Shown: in pieces, positions 35,157-45,000 of the stretch
Layout: the number at the start of each line of letters is the position of its first letter
Position numbering within the stretch: the first letter of the stretch is position 1
NCBI RefSeq assembly: GCF_040932035.1
Contig: NZ_JBFRBB010000006.1
Span: 104,551 to 168,550 of the forward strand
Length of the DNA: 64,000 bases
DNA from: Hoeflea_A sp040932035
GTDB lineage: Bacteria > Pseudomonadota > Alphaproteobacteria > Rhizobiales > Rhizobiaceae
Reading direction: 5' to 3'
Made by a program: the position numbers and the translations under genes
Notes under the pieces: model-generated
Told to the model about the DNA's origin: nothing
The model's input: the letters and a program-made list of their open reading frames with translations, nothing else
Databases searched by the model: none

Positions 35157-35633
35157 TCACCCGGAATTTACACGACTCTCGCGGATTGGCCGCTTTGCGG
35201 TTCCGATTCCGGGCATATCGGTGTTGTTGCCGATCACCTCAAGGCATTTCGTTCTGGCGAACTCGGGCAGGGGACAGGCTTTGCGTTTTTCACGATCCAG
35301 ATGTGCCGCGGTGAGCTCGGTTGTCGCCGACAGCGTATCTTTCTCGGCGTCATACATGTGATGAAGGAACCGAATGGTCTTGTCGGCTACCTCCAGGACA
35401 GTCGACCGGCAGACCAGCAGGTTTCCGGCCATAACTTCAGCCCTGTATTTCGTCTTTTGCTCAAGTGCGGCCATGCCGCGGTTTTCACTGCGGAAATATT
35501 CGGACGTAAGGCCCAGGGTTGAAAAGAGATGCCATGTCGCTTCGTCGAATATCGCCGTGTACCACTGCACATTCATGTGCCCCATGTGGTCCATCTGATG
35601 GGGTCGGACCACGCCGCGATAGGTTTCAATCAT
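35157..35633 (-). CDS. Acyl-CoA thioesterase, hotdog fold (4HBT-like)
   Basis: 158 residues. RPHQMDHMGHMNVQWYTAIFDEATW is the thioesterase signature around the catalytic aspartate (split: DHMGHMNV and FDEATW), and a second half with DKTIRFLHHMYDAE is typical. Hydrolyses an acyl-CoA in the cytoplasm; substrate unknown. It lies 52 bases after lsrB on the same strand and may be co-transcribed. Confidence 0.88.
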   Translation of the reverse strand: MIETYRGVVRPHQMDHMGHMNVQWYTAIFDEATWHLFSTLGLTSEYFRSENRGMAALEQKTKYRAEVMAGNLLVCRSTVLEVADKTIRFLHHMYDAEKDTLSATTELTAAHLDREKRKACPLPEFARTKCLEVIGNNTDMPGIGTAKRPIRESRVNSG

Positions 35634-35684
35634 TCACATGGTTCTCCCGGAACTCTGGTCTGGGGACTGGTGGGCCGGGTTTCT

Positions 35685-36581
35685 TTAGTATTTCCAGTTT
35701 CGCGCCTTGGAAATCAGGAAATCACGAAAGGCTTTCAGCTTCGCGGAACCGCGTAACTCCTCCGGATAGCAGAAGAAACCCGAAAAGGACGGAACGTCCG
35801 CGTCGATGTCGAGTTGAACGAGCCCGGCGTCGTGGCCGACCATGTAGTCGGGCAGCATGGCGATGCCGATGCCTAGCTGGGCTGCGCGCTTGATCGACGG
35901 CATGTTGTTGATCTGCAGCAGCGGCGCGCGCGGATTGCTTGCCGACCTGCCGGCAACTTCGAGCCAATTGACGTCGAGAAGATAATTCGGGGCGGGCTCG
36001 CCAAATGTGATGATGCGGTGCTGGTCGAAATCGGAGACGTGCTCCGGCTTGCCATAACGGTTGAGATAGGACGGCGATGCGTAGACGTGCATGTGCACGG
36101 TGAACAGCTTGCGCTGAATAAGGTCGGGCTGTTGCGGCTGGCGCAGCCGTATGGCGCAGTCGGCGTGCCGCATGGTGACATCGAGCTCTTCATTGTCGAG
36201 CAGGAGCTGTACTTCAATGTCAGGATAGAGTTCGGTAAATTCCTGCATCCGATCCGTCAGCCAACCCGATCCGAGACCAACAGTTGTCGTGACCCGCAGC
36301 TTGCCGCTGGGGCTGTCGGTCGTTTCGGACAGCCGGACCCGAACGGCCTCGAGTTTCAGCAGCACGTCATGGGCGGTGCGGTAGAGAAGTTCGCCCTGCT
36401 CGGTCATGATCAGGCCGCGGGCGTGCCGGTGAAACAGCGGCACGCCGATATCCTGTTCAAGCGCACTGACCTGCCGGGAAATGGCAGATTGGGACAGATG
36501 CAGTTTTTCCGCCGCATGGGTAAATGAACCCGCCTCTGCGGCAGCGTGAAATATTCGCAATTTGTCCCAGTCCAGAGGCAT
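35685..36581 (-). CDS. lsrB: LysR family regulator LsrB/VtlR
   Basis: 298 residues: N-terminal helix-turn-helix (FTHAAEKLHLSQSAISRQVS, residues about 20-39) and a substrate-binding domain. Position beside trxB and near lrp matches lsrB of Sinorhizobium and vtlR of Brucella. LsrB is a redox-responsive regulator needed for symbiosis and lipopolysaccharide; VtlR is needed for virulence and activates a small RNA (established for those species). Cysteines here are Cys142 and Cys271, candidates for redox sensing. It follows trxB by about 55 bases and is likely in one operon with it. Confidence 0.88.
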   Translation of the reverse strand: MPLDWDKLRIFHAAAEAGSFTHAAEKLHLSQSAISRQVSALEQDIGVPLFHRHARGLIMTEQGELLYRTAHDVLLKLEAVRVRLSETTDSPSGKLRVTTTVGLGSGWLTDRMQEFTELYPDIEVQLLLDNEELDVTMRHADCAIRLRQPQQPDLIQRKLFTVHMHVYASPSYLNRYGKPEHVSDFDQHRIITFGEPAPNYLLDVNWLEVAGRSASNPRAPLLQINNMPSIKRAAQLGIGIAMLPDYMVGHDAGLVQLDIDADVPSFSGFFCYPEELRGSAKLKAFRDFLISKARNWKY

Positions 36582-36637
36582 TGCGGTTCTCCCCTTAACT
36601 CGCTGCGGGCCGCCGTCTGTGCGGCGGTTCCCTGTCC

Positions 36638-37603
36638 CTACTCGGCGGCGTCCGCCAGCGGTTCGGATTCTGCGAGATATTTCTCGGCTTCAAGAGCGGC
36701 CATGCATCCCATGCCGGCTGCCGTTACGGCCTGGCGATATATGTCATCCGTGACATCGCCGGCGGCAAACACGCCATCAACATCAGTCGCCGTCGAATCG
36801 GGCGCCGTCCACAGATATCCGTTGGATTTCTGTTTCACCTTGCCCTCGAAAAGCGAAACGGAAGGAGCGTGGCCGATGGCGATGAAGACGCCGTCGGTCG
36901 CGTGTTCGGTAATTTCACCGGTCTTGACGTTTTTCAGGCGCACTCCGGTGACCGATGGCGGTGTGGTTGTTTCACCGGTGATCTCATCAAGCTGGCTGTC
37001 CCAGATGATGTTGATGTTTTCCTTTGCCATTAGCCGCTTCTGCAGGATTTTTTCTGCACGCAACTCGTCCCTGCGGTGAACCAAAGTCACTTCAGCAGCA
37101 AGATTCGACAGGTAAAGTGCCTCTTCCACAGCGGTGTTACCGCCGCCGACGACAACGACATTCTTGCCGCGATAGAAGAATCCGTCGCAGGTGGCGCAGG
37201 CAGAAACGCCGAAACCCATGAATGTCTGCTCCGATTCAATGCCAAGCCACCTGGCCTGTGCACCCGTAGCGATGACCAGAGTGTCCGCGGTATATTCCTG
37301 ACCCGAATCGGTCTTCAGCCGGAATGGCCTGACCTCAAGATCGACCTCGGTGACGAGATCGTTGACAATGTCCGCACCGACATTCTCCGCCTGTTTGAGC
37401 ATCTGCTCCATCATCCACGGTCCCTGCACGGGTTCGGCATAGCCAGGATAGTTTTCGACGTCCGTCGTGATCATCAACTGGCCGCCTTGCTCCATGCCGG
37501 CAATCAGAACCGGTTCTAGCATGGCGCGGGCCGCATAAATTGCCGCTGTGTATCCTGCGGGTCCTGAACCGATGATCAGGACACGTGCATGGCGGATGGT
37601 CAT
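36638..37603 (-). CDS. trxB: Thioredoxin reductase
   Basis: FAD/NADPH flavoenzyme that reduces thioredoxin. N-terminal FAD motif IIGSGPAGYTAAIYAAR, redox-active CATC at residues 136-139, NADPH-binding VVVVGGGNTAVEEA, and the late FAD-binding segment GVFAAGDV. 321 residues, normal. It is divergent from lrp and followed by lsrB on the same strand, so the thiol-redox regulator and the reductase are probably co-expressed. Confidence 0.96.
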   Translation of the reverse strand: MTIRHARVLIIGSGPAGYTAAIYAARAMLEPVLIAGMEQGGQLMITTDVENYPGYAEPVQGPWMMEQMLKQAENVGADIVNDLVTEVDLEVRPFRLKTDSGQEYTADTLVIATGAQARWLGIESEQTFMGFGVSACATCDGFFYRGKNVVVVGGGNTAVEEALYLSNLAAEVTLVHRRDELRAEKILQKRLMAKENINIIWDSQLDEITGETTTPPSVTGVRLKNVKTGEITEHATDGVFIAIGHAPSVSLFEGKVKQKSNGYLWTAPDSTATDVDGVFAAGDVTDDIYRQAVTAAGMGCMAALEAEKYLAESEPLADAAE

Positions 37604-37785
37604 GGTTGGTTTTCCCTGTTGCTCCGTGTCGCGCTGGGTCCGTGATAGGCGCTAGCCCACCTGTTGTACAAGGCCCGCAGCTGCATTTGGCCCAATGTAC
37701 GTAGTCGCACAAGGCAGTTTCAAGGGGAGGTGGCCGATTTCACACAGCTGTCATCCGAGCGCGCGTGCGGGTGGGACTGTATTTT

Positions 37786-37853
37786 TTGCGTAATATTGAC
37801 GTGCGGCGAAATATTCTTGCGTATGTACGCAATAACTGTTCAAATTGCGTTAC
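37786..37853. promoter_or_regulatory. Lrp-type operator region in the trxB/lrp spacer
   Basis: TTGCGTATGTACGCAA at 37817-37832 is a perfect 16-base palindrome. The same half-site recurs as TTGCGTAA at 37786-37793 and TTGCGTTACG from 37845, so the copies are about 28-31 bases apart, near three helical turns. Phased sites before an Lrp gene are what an autoregulated, DNA-wrapping Lrp protein needs. Binding is inferred. Confidence 0.65.
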
Positions 37854-37893
37854 GCTGCACAGGGTTCATGAATCAAAAGGGGAATGTGGCGTC

Positions 37894-38385
37894 ATGCCAG
37901 TTCGTGCGGAACTCGACGATATCGACCTTAAAATCCTCCGGGAGCTTCAGGATGACGGGCGAATCACAAATGTGGATTTGTCGGAACGGGTCGGTATTTC
38001 CGCCCCGCCCTGTTTGCGGCGGCTGCGCAAGCTGGAGGAGGCGGGGATTATCGAGGGATATCGCGCGCTGCTCAATGCGCCGTCGCTTGGATATGATCTC
38101 GTTGCCTTTTGCATGATCGGACTGACACTGCAGTCGGAGGTCAATTTGCGGGCCTTTGCCGAAAAGACGCTGCAATGGCCGATCGTGCGCAAATCATGGA
38201 TGGTTTCGGGGGAATCGGATTTTCTGCTGCACTGTGTCGCGGCAGATCTTGCCACGTTTCAGGACTTCGTCATCGACGAGCTGACTGCCGCAGACAATGT
38301 CGAGACGGTACGCACCATGCTGACGATCCGCCAGGTCAAGAATGAAGGGCCTATCGATCTCAGCCGTGAACCGCCCAGGGTTTAA
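37894..38385 (+). CDS. lrp: Lrp/AsnC family transcriptional regulator
   Basis: 163 residues from the ATG at 37894, set by AAAAGGGG upstream; a longer frame starts at 37765 within the operator region. The start ELDDIDLKILRELQDDGRITNVDLSERVGIS (motifs LDDIDLKIL and DLSERVGIS) is the Lrp helix-turn-helix, and the C-terminal RAM domain follows. Its neighbours trxB and lsrB and the downstream glycosyltransferase match the Sinorhizobium order. Amino-acid effector unknown. Confidence 0.93.
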   Translation: MPVRAELDDIDLKILRELQDDGRITNVDLSERVGISAPPCLRRLRKLEEAGIIEGYRALLNAPSLGYDLVAFCMIGLTLQSEVNLRAFAEKTLQWPIVRKSWMVSGESDFLLHCVAADLATFQDFVIDELTAADNVETVRTMLTIRQVKNEGPIDLSREPPRV

Positions 38386-39488
38386 CGGTTCCCCCAAAGC
38401 TCCTCATAGACCTCGTGTATGCCGTCAACCTCTCCCTTGATTGCAAAATTCTCGACGGCACGGTTGCGGGCATTGCTGCTTTTGAGCGCCAGTTCCATCG
38501 GATTATCCAGCAGACTGCGAGCCGCCGCCGTAAGGTCTTCGGCATCCGGCTTTTCAACGACGACGCCAGCTTTGTTGTCCCCGATGAATGAGGAAAAGAA
38601 ACCGGCGTCGGTGGCCACGATCGGAACGCCGCTTGCCATTGCTTCGAGCGGCGTCATGCCGTAGCCCTCGTAACGCGGCGCTGCGACCAACAGCGACAGG
38701 CCTGCAACGAGACCGGGCAAGTTTGCAGCCGCAACTTCGTCCGTAAAGATAATGCGCTGCGATAATCCTGCCGCTTCAATGCGGCCCTGAAGCTCGGTTT
38801 TGAATGGGCGGTGAGCGGCCATGGCCTTGCCGACGATCAGGGCTGTGGCATCGGGGATATCGGGAAGAAGCCTGATCATCGCATCGACAAAGACATCGGT
38901 GCCCTTTTCAGGCCGGATGCGTCCTATTGTGGCAATGCCAAGCCTGCCGGGATAACCGGTTTGCCGCCATGCGGTGTCGCGGTCCTGCGGGGGGCGGAAC
39001 CGGTCGGTGTCAACGCCATGATGGACGACGGCCCTGACATTTGGCACCAGTGCCGCGGCTTCCTGCGTGGTGGCAATGACCGCATCCATGCGGGAAATAA
39101 GCCAGCGTGGAAAGAACGAATGGCGACGTTGCGCGGAGGAAGTGAAAACGATGCGCACAGGCAGTCGGAGCACATCGCGCGCCCACAGAGCCGCGCGCAT
39201 TTCGTTGTTTCTGCGCACGTGCCACAGAACGTGTTTGCGGCCTTCCGCAGGCTGACGCGACAGTTTTAAAGCCTGTCTGAACGAAATTGGCTCCGGGCAT
39301 TGAGGCAGGATTCCGCCCGCGAGCTGCATTTTATAGCGCTCTGCCTGCTTGCGCACGACAGCGGCCGCCGTGGCCGAAACACCGGTAAAATTCCGGTGCA
39401 TGTTGGTCACTATCAGTTCGGTGCCGTTGCCCATGGTTTGCAGACTGTCGTCGCGCAGACGCGTCATTGCCCCGGTAGCGCGTGTCAC
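38382..39488 (-). CDS. lpsB: Lipopolysaccharide core glycosyltransferase, LpsB/LpcC-like (GT4)
   Basis: About 368 residues, GT-B fold. NFTGVSATAAAVV near the N-terminus, RIRPEKGTDVFVDA, and the C-terminal EGYGMTPLEAMASGVPIVATDAG (catalytic/nucleotide-sugar region, here given by EGYGMTPLEAMASG) are visible. Rhizobial LpsB/LpcC adds mannose to the LPS core. Neighbours lrp-trxB-lsrB on one side and greA-carB on the other fit lpsB in Sinorhizobium; symbol is by that likeness. Start uncertain: GTG 39488, ATG 39467 or ATG 39434. Its end overlaps lrp by four bases, converging. Confidence 0.8.
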   Translation of the reverse strand: MTRATGAMTRLRDDSLQTMGNGTELIVTNMHRNFTGVSATAAAVVRKQAERYKMQLAGGILPQCPEPISFRQALKLSRQPAEGRKHVLWHVRRNNEMRAALWARDVLRLPVRIVFTSSAQRRHSFFPRWLISRMDAVIATTQEAAALVPNVRAVVHHGVDTDRFRPPQDRDTAWRQTGYPGRLGIATIGRIRPEKGTDVFVDAMIRLLPDIPDATALIVGKAMAAHRPFKTELQGRIEAAGLSQRIIFTDEVAAANLPGLVAGLSLLVAAPRYEGYGMTPLEAMASGVPIVATDAGFFSSFIGDNKAGVVVEKPDAEDLTAAARSLLDNPMELALKSSNARNRAVENFAIKGEVDGIHEVYEELWGNR

Positions 39489-39529
39489 GTTCGATTGAAC
39501 TTACATCAAAACACGCGCGACCCCGGTGC

Positions 39530-40006
39530 TCAGCCCCAGCGCACCTCGAGGATTTCGTAGGCTTTTGCACCGCCTGGAGCGTTGACCTCGATGCTGTCTC
39601 CGACCTGCTTGCTGATAAGGGCACGCGCAATCGGGGAGGACAGCGAAATACGCCCTTCCTTCACGTCGGCCTCCTGATCGCCGACGATCTGGTAGGTTTT
39701 TTCCTCATCGGTGTCTTCATCCACAAGTTTAACGGTAGCGCCGAACTTAATTGTATCGCCTGACATTTTTGCCAGATCGATCACTTCGGCACGGGCCGTC
39801 AGGTCCTCAAGCTCGGCAATACGGCCTTCATTGTGGCTCTGTGACTCTTTTGCCGCATGGTATTCGGCGTTTTCCGACAGATCGCCATGCGCACGTGCTT
39901 CGGCAATCGCCTCAATGATGCGCGGGCGCTCTTCCTGCTGGCGCCAGCGCAACTCTTCGTTGAGCTTGGTAAAGCCACCTTGGGTCATTGGGACCTTGTC
40001 AACCAT
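39530..40006 (-). CDS. greA: Transcription elongation factor GreA
   Basis: Rescues backtracked RNA polymerase by stimulating transcript cleavage. 158 residues from the ATG at 40006 after GGAGAAGGA; this gives the family start VPMTQGGF. An N-terminal coiled coil (LNEELRWRQQEERPRIIEAIAEAR region) and ISLSSPIARALISKQVGD in the FKBP-like C-terminal domain are visible. A longer frame to 40105 is spurious. Confidence 0.96.
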   Translation of the reverse strand: MVDKVPMTQGGFTKLNEELRWRQQEERPRIIEAIAEARAHGDLSENAEYHAAKESQSHNEGRIAELEDLTARAEVIDLAKMSGDTIKFGATVKLVDEDTDEEKTYQIVGDQEADVKEGRISLSSPIARALISKQVGDSIEVNAPGGAKAYEILEVRWG

Positions 40007-40193
40007 GTCCTTCTCCATCTTTTTTTGGCGCTTTCGACACCTGGGAGGTGGTGCGAAAGCGCAAAAGAAAACGGCCCCCGGACCTGTTGATCCGGAACCG
40101 CTCAATATCTCAATCGCGCAAACATAGCAGCAATTGGGGCAATTTTTCCAGTTTTTTCATCAGGCGGTTAATCAGGGGCTGCGAATGCCCCGA

Positions 40194-41726
40194 CTATGCG
40201 CTGTCGGCTGCCGGCCTGGATTTGCCTGCGATCAACGGAACAAGGATGGCGCCGAGCGCACAGGTGGCTAGCAGGTACCACATTGCGCCGCCGTAACCGT
40301 CCATGAAGGAGTCCCTGAATATCGGCAGCAACTTGTCCTCAAGACCCGGGGTCAGCTCACCCAGGATTTTCTGAGCCTGGCTAGGATCCGAGAGCACACT
40401 GCGCACAAGTTCCTGGTCCTTGGCGCTTAATGTAATATTCTCCTGCGCGATCGAATTCGTAAGGCTTCGCTTGTCCAGTTCCTCGAAAATGAGGCCACCC
40501 ACCGCCAGACTGACCGAGGAGCCGAAATTCCAGACCGTGTAAAGCATGCCGATGGCAAGCCCGGCGGCGGCTTTCGGGAGTGCTGATGTTGCGGCCATGG
40601 CAGATGTAGCCTGCTGAAGCCCCCAGCCAAAGCCAAACAGCCCAAATCCGAACAGGACGAAGAGGACCGGGCTTGCGGGATCAAAAAAGATCTGAACGAA
40701 AGCGGCAAGCGCAAGAAACACCTGGCCGGCGACGATAAACCGCATCGGTCCGATGCGGTCAGCCAAACCACCGATCAAGGGCGGAACAATGACAACGAGA
40801 GCGGAGATGGGCAGCAGCATCATGCCGGCAATATAGGGTTCTTCGTTGCGGACGGTCTGCAGGTAGAGCGGCGCAAGAAAATTGCCCAGTACAATGAAGC
40901 CGCCCAGCGTCAGCGCCATCACGCAGACCGCAAGGTAATGACGGTGTTTGAGAAGATTGAAGTCGACTATCGGCGAAGAAACCCGGCGCTCCACCAGGAC
41001 AAATGCAACAAGAAACACAACGGCCGCGACGCCACACAAAATAGTGGCTGTTGCGTCCCAGCCCCAATTGTTGCCTTTCATGATGAAAGTCACGAGTGCG
41101 CTCATGCCGGGCGTCAGCAGAATAAGCCCGATCCAGTCGACCTTTTCGTCCTTTTGGCGCGGCGTTTCCTCGACGGTGCGCAGGGATATTAGAAACCCGA
41201 TGATGACAACGGGCACATTGACATAGAACGCCCAACGCCACGACAGCAGCGATACGAACATGCCGCCGAGAAGCGGGCCGATCGCAAGGCCGAATCCGGT
41301 GATGCTCATGAAGATTGCAAGCGCCCGGCCTTGCTCCTCTTCAGGAAAATGGTGGGTGGTCAGGGCGGCGCCCAGCGTGACCACCACTGCGCCTGCTATT
41401 CCCTGCAAAAACCGGCAACCAATAAGGAATTCGGGGCTTCCGGAGGTTCCCGCCAGGAACGAAGCCAATGCAAAGACGATGACACCGGCGTAAAATACCA
41501 GCCGCCGGCCGTATATATCGCCAAGGCGTCCCATGGTGACCATGAAAACGGTCATCATCAGGATGAAGGCGTTCATCACCCATTGCAGATCATCGACAGA
41601 CGCGTGGAGTTCCCGCTGGATACCGGGCAGGATCGTGTTGACGATGGTGAAATCGATGAAAACGACGAAGCTCAATATGCTGATTCCGGTCAGCGCCAGC
41701 CAGCGTTGCGGGGATGCATCTGCCAT
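40194..41726 (-). CDS. MFS drug-efflux transporter, DHA2/EmrB-QacA type
   Basis: 510 residues from the ATG at 41726 after GGGAGGT. About 14 hydrophobic segments, the DHA2 pattern. MGRLGDIYGRR is the loop 2-3 motif and GFGLAIGPLLGGM is the antiporter motif C in helix 5. Proton-driven export of hydrophobic compounds is the family role; substrate unknown. No periplasmic adaptor gene is next to it. Between carB and greA it looks like an insertion in an otherwise conserved order. Confidence 0.92.
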   Translation of the reverse strand: MADASPQRWLALTGISILSFVVFIDFTIVNTILPGIQRELHASVDDLQWVMNAFILMMTVFMVTMGRLGDIYGRRLVFYAGVIVFALASFLAGTSGSPEFLIGCRFLQGIAGAVVVTLGAALTTHHFPEEEQGRALAIFMSITGFGLAIGPLLGGMFVSLLSWRWAFYVNVPVVIIGFLISLRTVEETPRQKDEKVDWIGLILLTPGMSALVTFIMKGNNWGWDATATILCGVAAVVFLVAFVLVERRVSSPIVDFNLLKHRHYLAVCVMALTLGGFIVLGNFLAPLYLQTVRNEEPYIAGMMLLPISALVVIVPPLIGGLADRIGPMRFIVAGQVFLALAAFVQIFFDPASPVLFVLFGFGLFGFGWGLQQATSAMAATSALPKAAAGLAIGMLYTVWNFGSSVSLAVGGLIFEELDKRSLTNSIAQENITLSAKDQELVRSVLSDPSQAQKILGELTPGLEDKLLPIFRDSFMDGYGGAMWYLLATCALGAILVPLIAGKSRPAADSA

Positions 41727-42018
41727 TGGACCTCCCAAGCCGGACGCGTTCCGGCCGTGCGCGTATTTCATTCCAAGTGGATGGCTGCGGCAACAGCTTA
41801 ACGCGATCGCATGGGAACCGCCAGAGATTGCAATAGCCGGCTTATTTAGCAACCAGACAAGCGACTACATGTTTCGCGACTTTTGGCGCTTCCGGAAGGT
41901 GCTGGTGGAGCTTCTGCGGGCCGATAGAGTTCAGCTCCGGTGTTGCTCATAAGTTGAAGGGCGGAACAACCGGCTGGCAGGTCGCCCGGGGGTGACCTGC
42001 GCTCGCATGTAGCAGGAA

Positions 42019-45000
42019 TTACGCTGCGAAATAGTCCTGCAATGGTTTGACTTCGAGATTTCCGGCGGTCAGCGCGGCGATCGCCCTTGCAGCGGCTTTG
42101 GCGCCGGACATCGTCGTATAGTAGGGCACTTTCTGCATCAGCGCGGCGCGGCGCAGGGATTTGGAATCCGACATCGCCTTGGCGCCGGCGGTGGTGTTGA
42201 TGACCAGCTGGACTTCGCGGTTGCGGATCGCATCCTCGACATGCGGACGGCCTTCCAGGACCTTGTTGATCCGGATCGCCTCAATGCCCTTTTCCCGCAG
42301 GAAGCGTGCCGTGCCGCCCGTGGCCATGATCTTGAAGCCGCTGTCGCTCAACATCGTGGCGGCAGGCAGAACGCGCTCCTTGTCTTCATCGCGAACCGAG
42401 ATGAACACCGTGCCGTCGCGCGGGAGTTCAACACCGGCGCCGAGCTGCGACTTGGCAAAGGCGAGGGCATAGTCGGTGTCGAGCCCGATTACTTCGCCGG
42501 TCGAGCGCATTTCCGGGCCCAGCAGCGTATCGACACCGGGAAAGCGGGCAAACGGGAAGACGGCTTCCTTCACCGCAATGTGGTTCAAATTTCGCGGGTC
42601 CGGCTTGTCGCCATAGGCGCCGATTGCGTCGTCCAGCTTTTCGCCGGCCATGATGCGGGCGGCGATCTTTGCGATCGGCGCGCCGATTGTCTTGGCGACG
42701 AACGGAACCGTACGCGACGCTCTCGGGTTGACCTCAAGGACGTAGATGTCCCCGTTCTTGATTGCGTATTGGACATTCATCAGGCCGCCGACATTGAGCG
42801 CCCTGGCAAGTTCAGCCGTCTGGCGCTCCAGTTCGTCGACGAGTTCCGGCGTCAGTGAATAGACCGGCAGGGAACAGGCGCTGTCGCCCGAATGGATGCC
42901 GGCTTCCTCGATGTGCTCCATGATACCGGAAACAAAGACGCTTTCGCCGTCGCAAAGGCAATCGACGTCGACCTCGATGGCGTTCGTCAGATAGCTGTCG
43001 AACAGCAGCGGGTTGGTGCCGAGAAGCGTATTGATCTGTCCGGTCTTGTCATTGGGATAGCGGGCCTTGATGTCTTCCGGCACCAGTTCGGGAACGGTTC
43101 CGAGCAGGTAGTTGGAAAGGCCGCTTTCCTCGCGGATAATCTGCATGGCCCGGCCGCCGAGAACGTAAGACGGTCGCACCACCAGCGGAAAGCCGATTTC
43201 GGTGGCGACAAGGCGCGCCTGTTCAACCGAATGGGCGATGCCGTTCTTGGGCTGACGCAGGTCGAGCTTTTTGAGCAGTTTCTGGAAACGGTCGCGGTCT
43301 TCAGCAAGGTCGATTGCATCGGGATCGGTTCCGAGGATCGGGATGCCAGCCTGTTCGAGCGCATTCGCCAGCTTGAGCGGCGTCTGCCCGCCGAACTGGA
43401 CGATCACGCCGTGCAGCGTTCCCTTCTGCTGCTCGACCCGCAGGATCTCGAGCACGTCCTCGCCGGTCAGCGGCTCGAAATACAGCCGGTCGGAGGTATC
43501 GTAGTCAGTGGACACGGTCTCGGGATTGCAGTTGATCATGATTGATTCATATCCTGCATCTTCCAGCGCAAATGCCGCGTGGCAGCAGCAATAGTCGAAT
43601 TCGATGCCCTGACCGATACGGTTGGGTCCGCCACCGAGAATCACCACCTTTTTGCGATCCGAAACCTCCGCTTCAGAGCGCAGCGCCCCTGCAAAAGGCA
43701 CCTCGTAGGTTGAATACATATAGGCGGTCGGTGAGGCGAATTCGGCGGCGCAGGTGTCAATGCGTTTGTACACCGGATGAACATCCAGCGACTGGCGAAG
43801 CGCCGTGACCTCGCGCTCGCGCGCGCCAATCAGGCTGGCGAGCCGTGCATCGGAAAATCCCATCGCTTTGAGCATGCGTAAGTTCTCGGCGTCGTCCGGA
43901 AGGCCATGCTCGCGGATTTTGTCCTCCATATCGATGATCGCCTTGAGCTGGGCGATGAACCACGGGTCGATCTTGCAGCTTTCGTGAACAGTCTCTTCGC
44001 TGGTGCCCAGCCTCAGGGCCTGTGCCACCATACGCAGCCGGTCGGGTGTCGGTGTGCCGAGTGCGGCCTTGATGGCGTTCTTGTCGTCACCTTCTCCAAG
44101 GCTGGGAATTTCGATCTCGTCCAGCCCCGTCAGGCCGGTTTCCAGACCGCGCAGTGCCTTTTGCATGGATTCGGCAAAGGTCCTGCCAATGGCCATGACC
44201 TCGCCCACCGATTTCATCGACGTCGTCAGCAACGGCTCGGCACCGGGAAATTTTTCGAAGGCGAAACGCGGGATTTTCGTCACGACATAGTCGATGGACG
44301 GCTCAAACGAGGCCGGTGTCGCACCGCCGGTTATGTCGTTTTCCAGTTCATCGAGCGTATAGCCGACGGCAAGCTTTGCGGCGACCTTGGCGATCGGAAA
44401 GCCGGTTGCCTTGGAAGCCAGTGCCGAGGAGCGCGAAACACGCGGGTTCATTTCAATGACGACCAGCCGGCCATCTTCGGGATTGACCGCGAACTGGACA
44501 TTGGAGCCGCCGGTTTCGACGCCAATCTCGCGCAGCACCGCAATGGAGGCGTTGCGCATGATCTGGTATTCCTTGTCGGTCAGCGTCAGGGCCGGTGCGA
44601 CAGTGATCGAATCGCCGGTGTGGACACCCATCGGATCGATGTTTTCGATGGAGCAAATGATGATGCAGTTGTCGGCCTTGTCGCGCACGACCTCCATCTC
44701 ATATTCCTTCCAGCCGAGCACCGATTCTTCAATCAGCACCTCGGTCGTCGGCGAGGCATCGAGGCCGGATTCGACAATCTCGAAAAACTCCGACCGGTTG
44801 AAGGCGATGCCCCCGCCGGTTCCGCCGAGGGTGAAGGACGGCCGGATAATTGCCGGCAGGCCGACGTGATCGAGTGCCTGTGCGGCGACGCCAAGCGCGT
44901 GGCCGATATAGCGCTGCTTGCGATCGGTTTCGGCGAGCTGCCACTCGGTTTCCAGCGCATCGAGCGCGGCGTCCAGTTCGCCGTCGTTAAAGCGCGCCTT

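Noticed and set aside
41977..42000. GCAGGTC/GACCTGC hairpin after carB as a terminator
   Set aside because: On the minus strand the stem is not followed by Ts; only a weak candidate.
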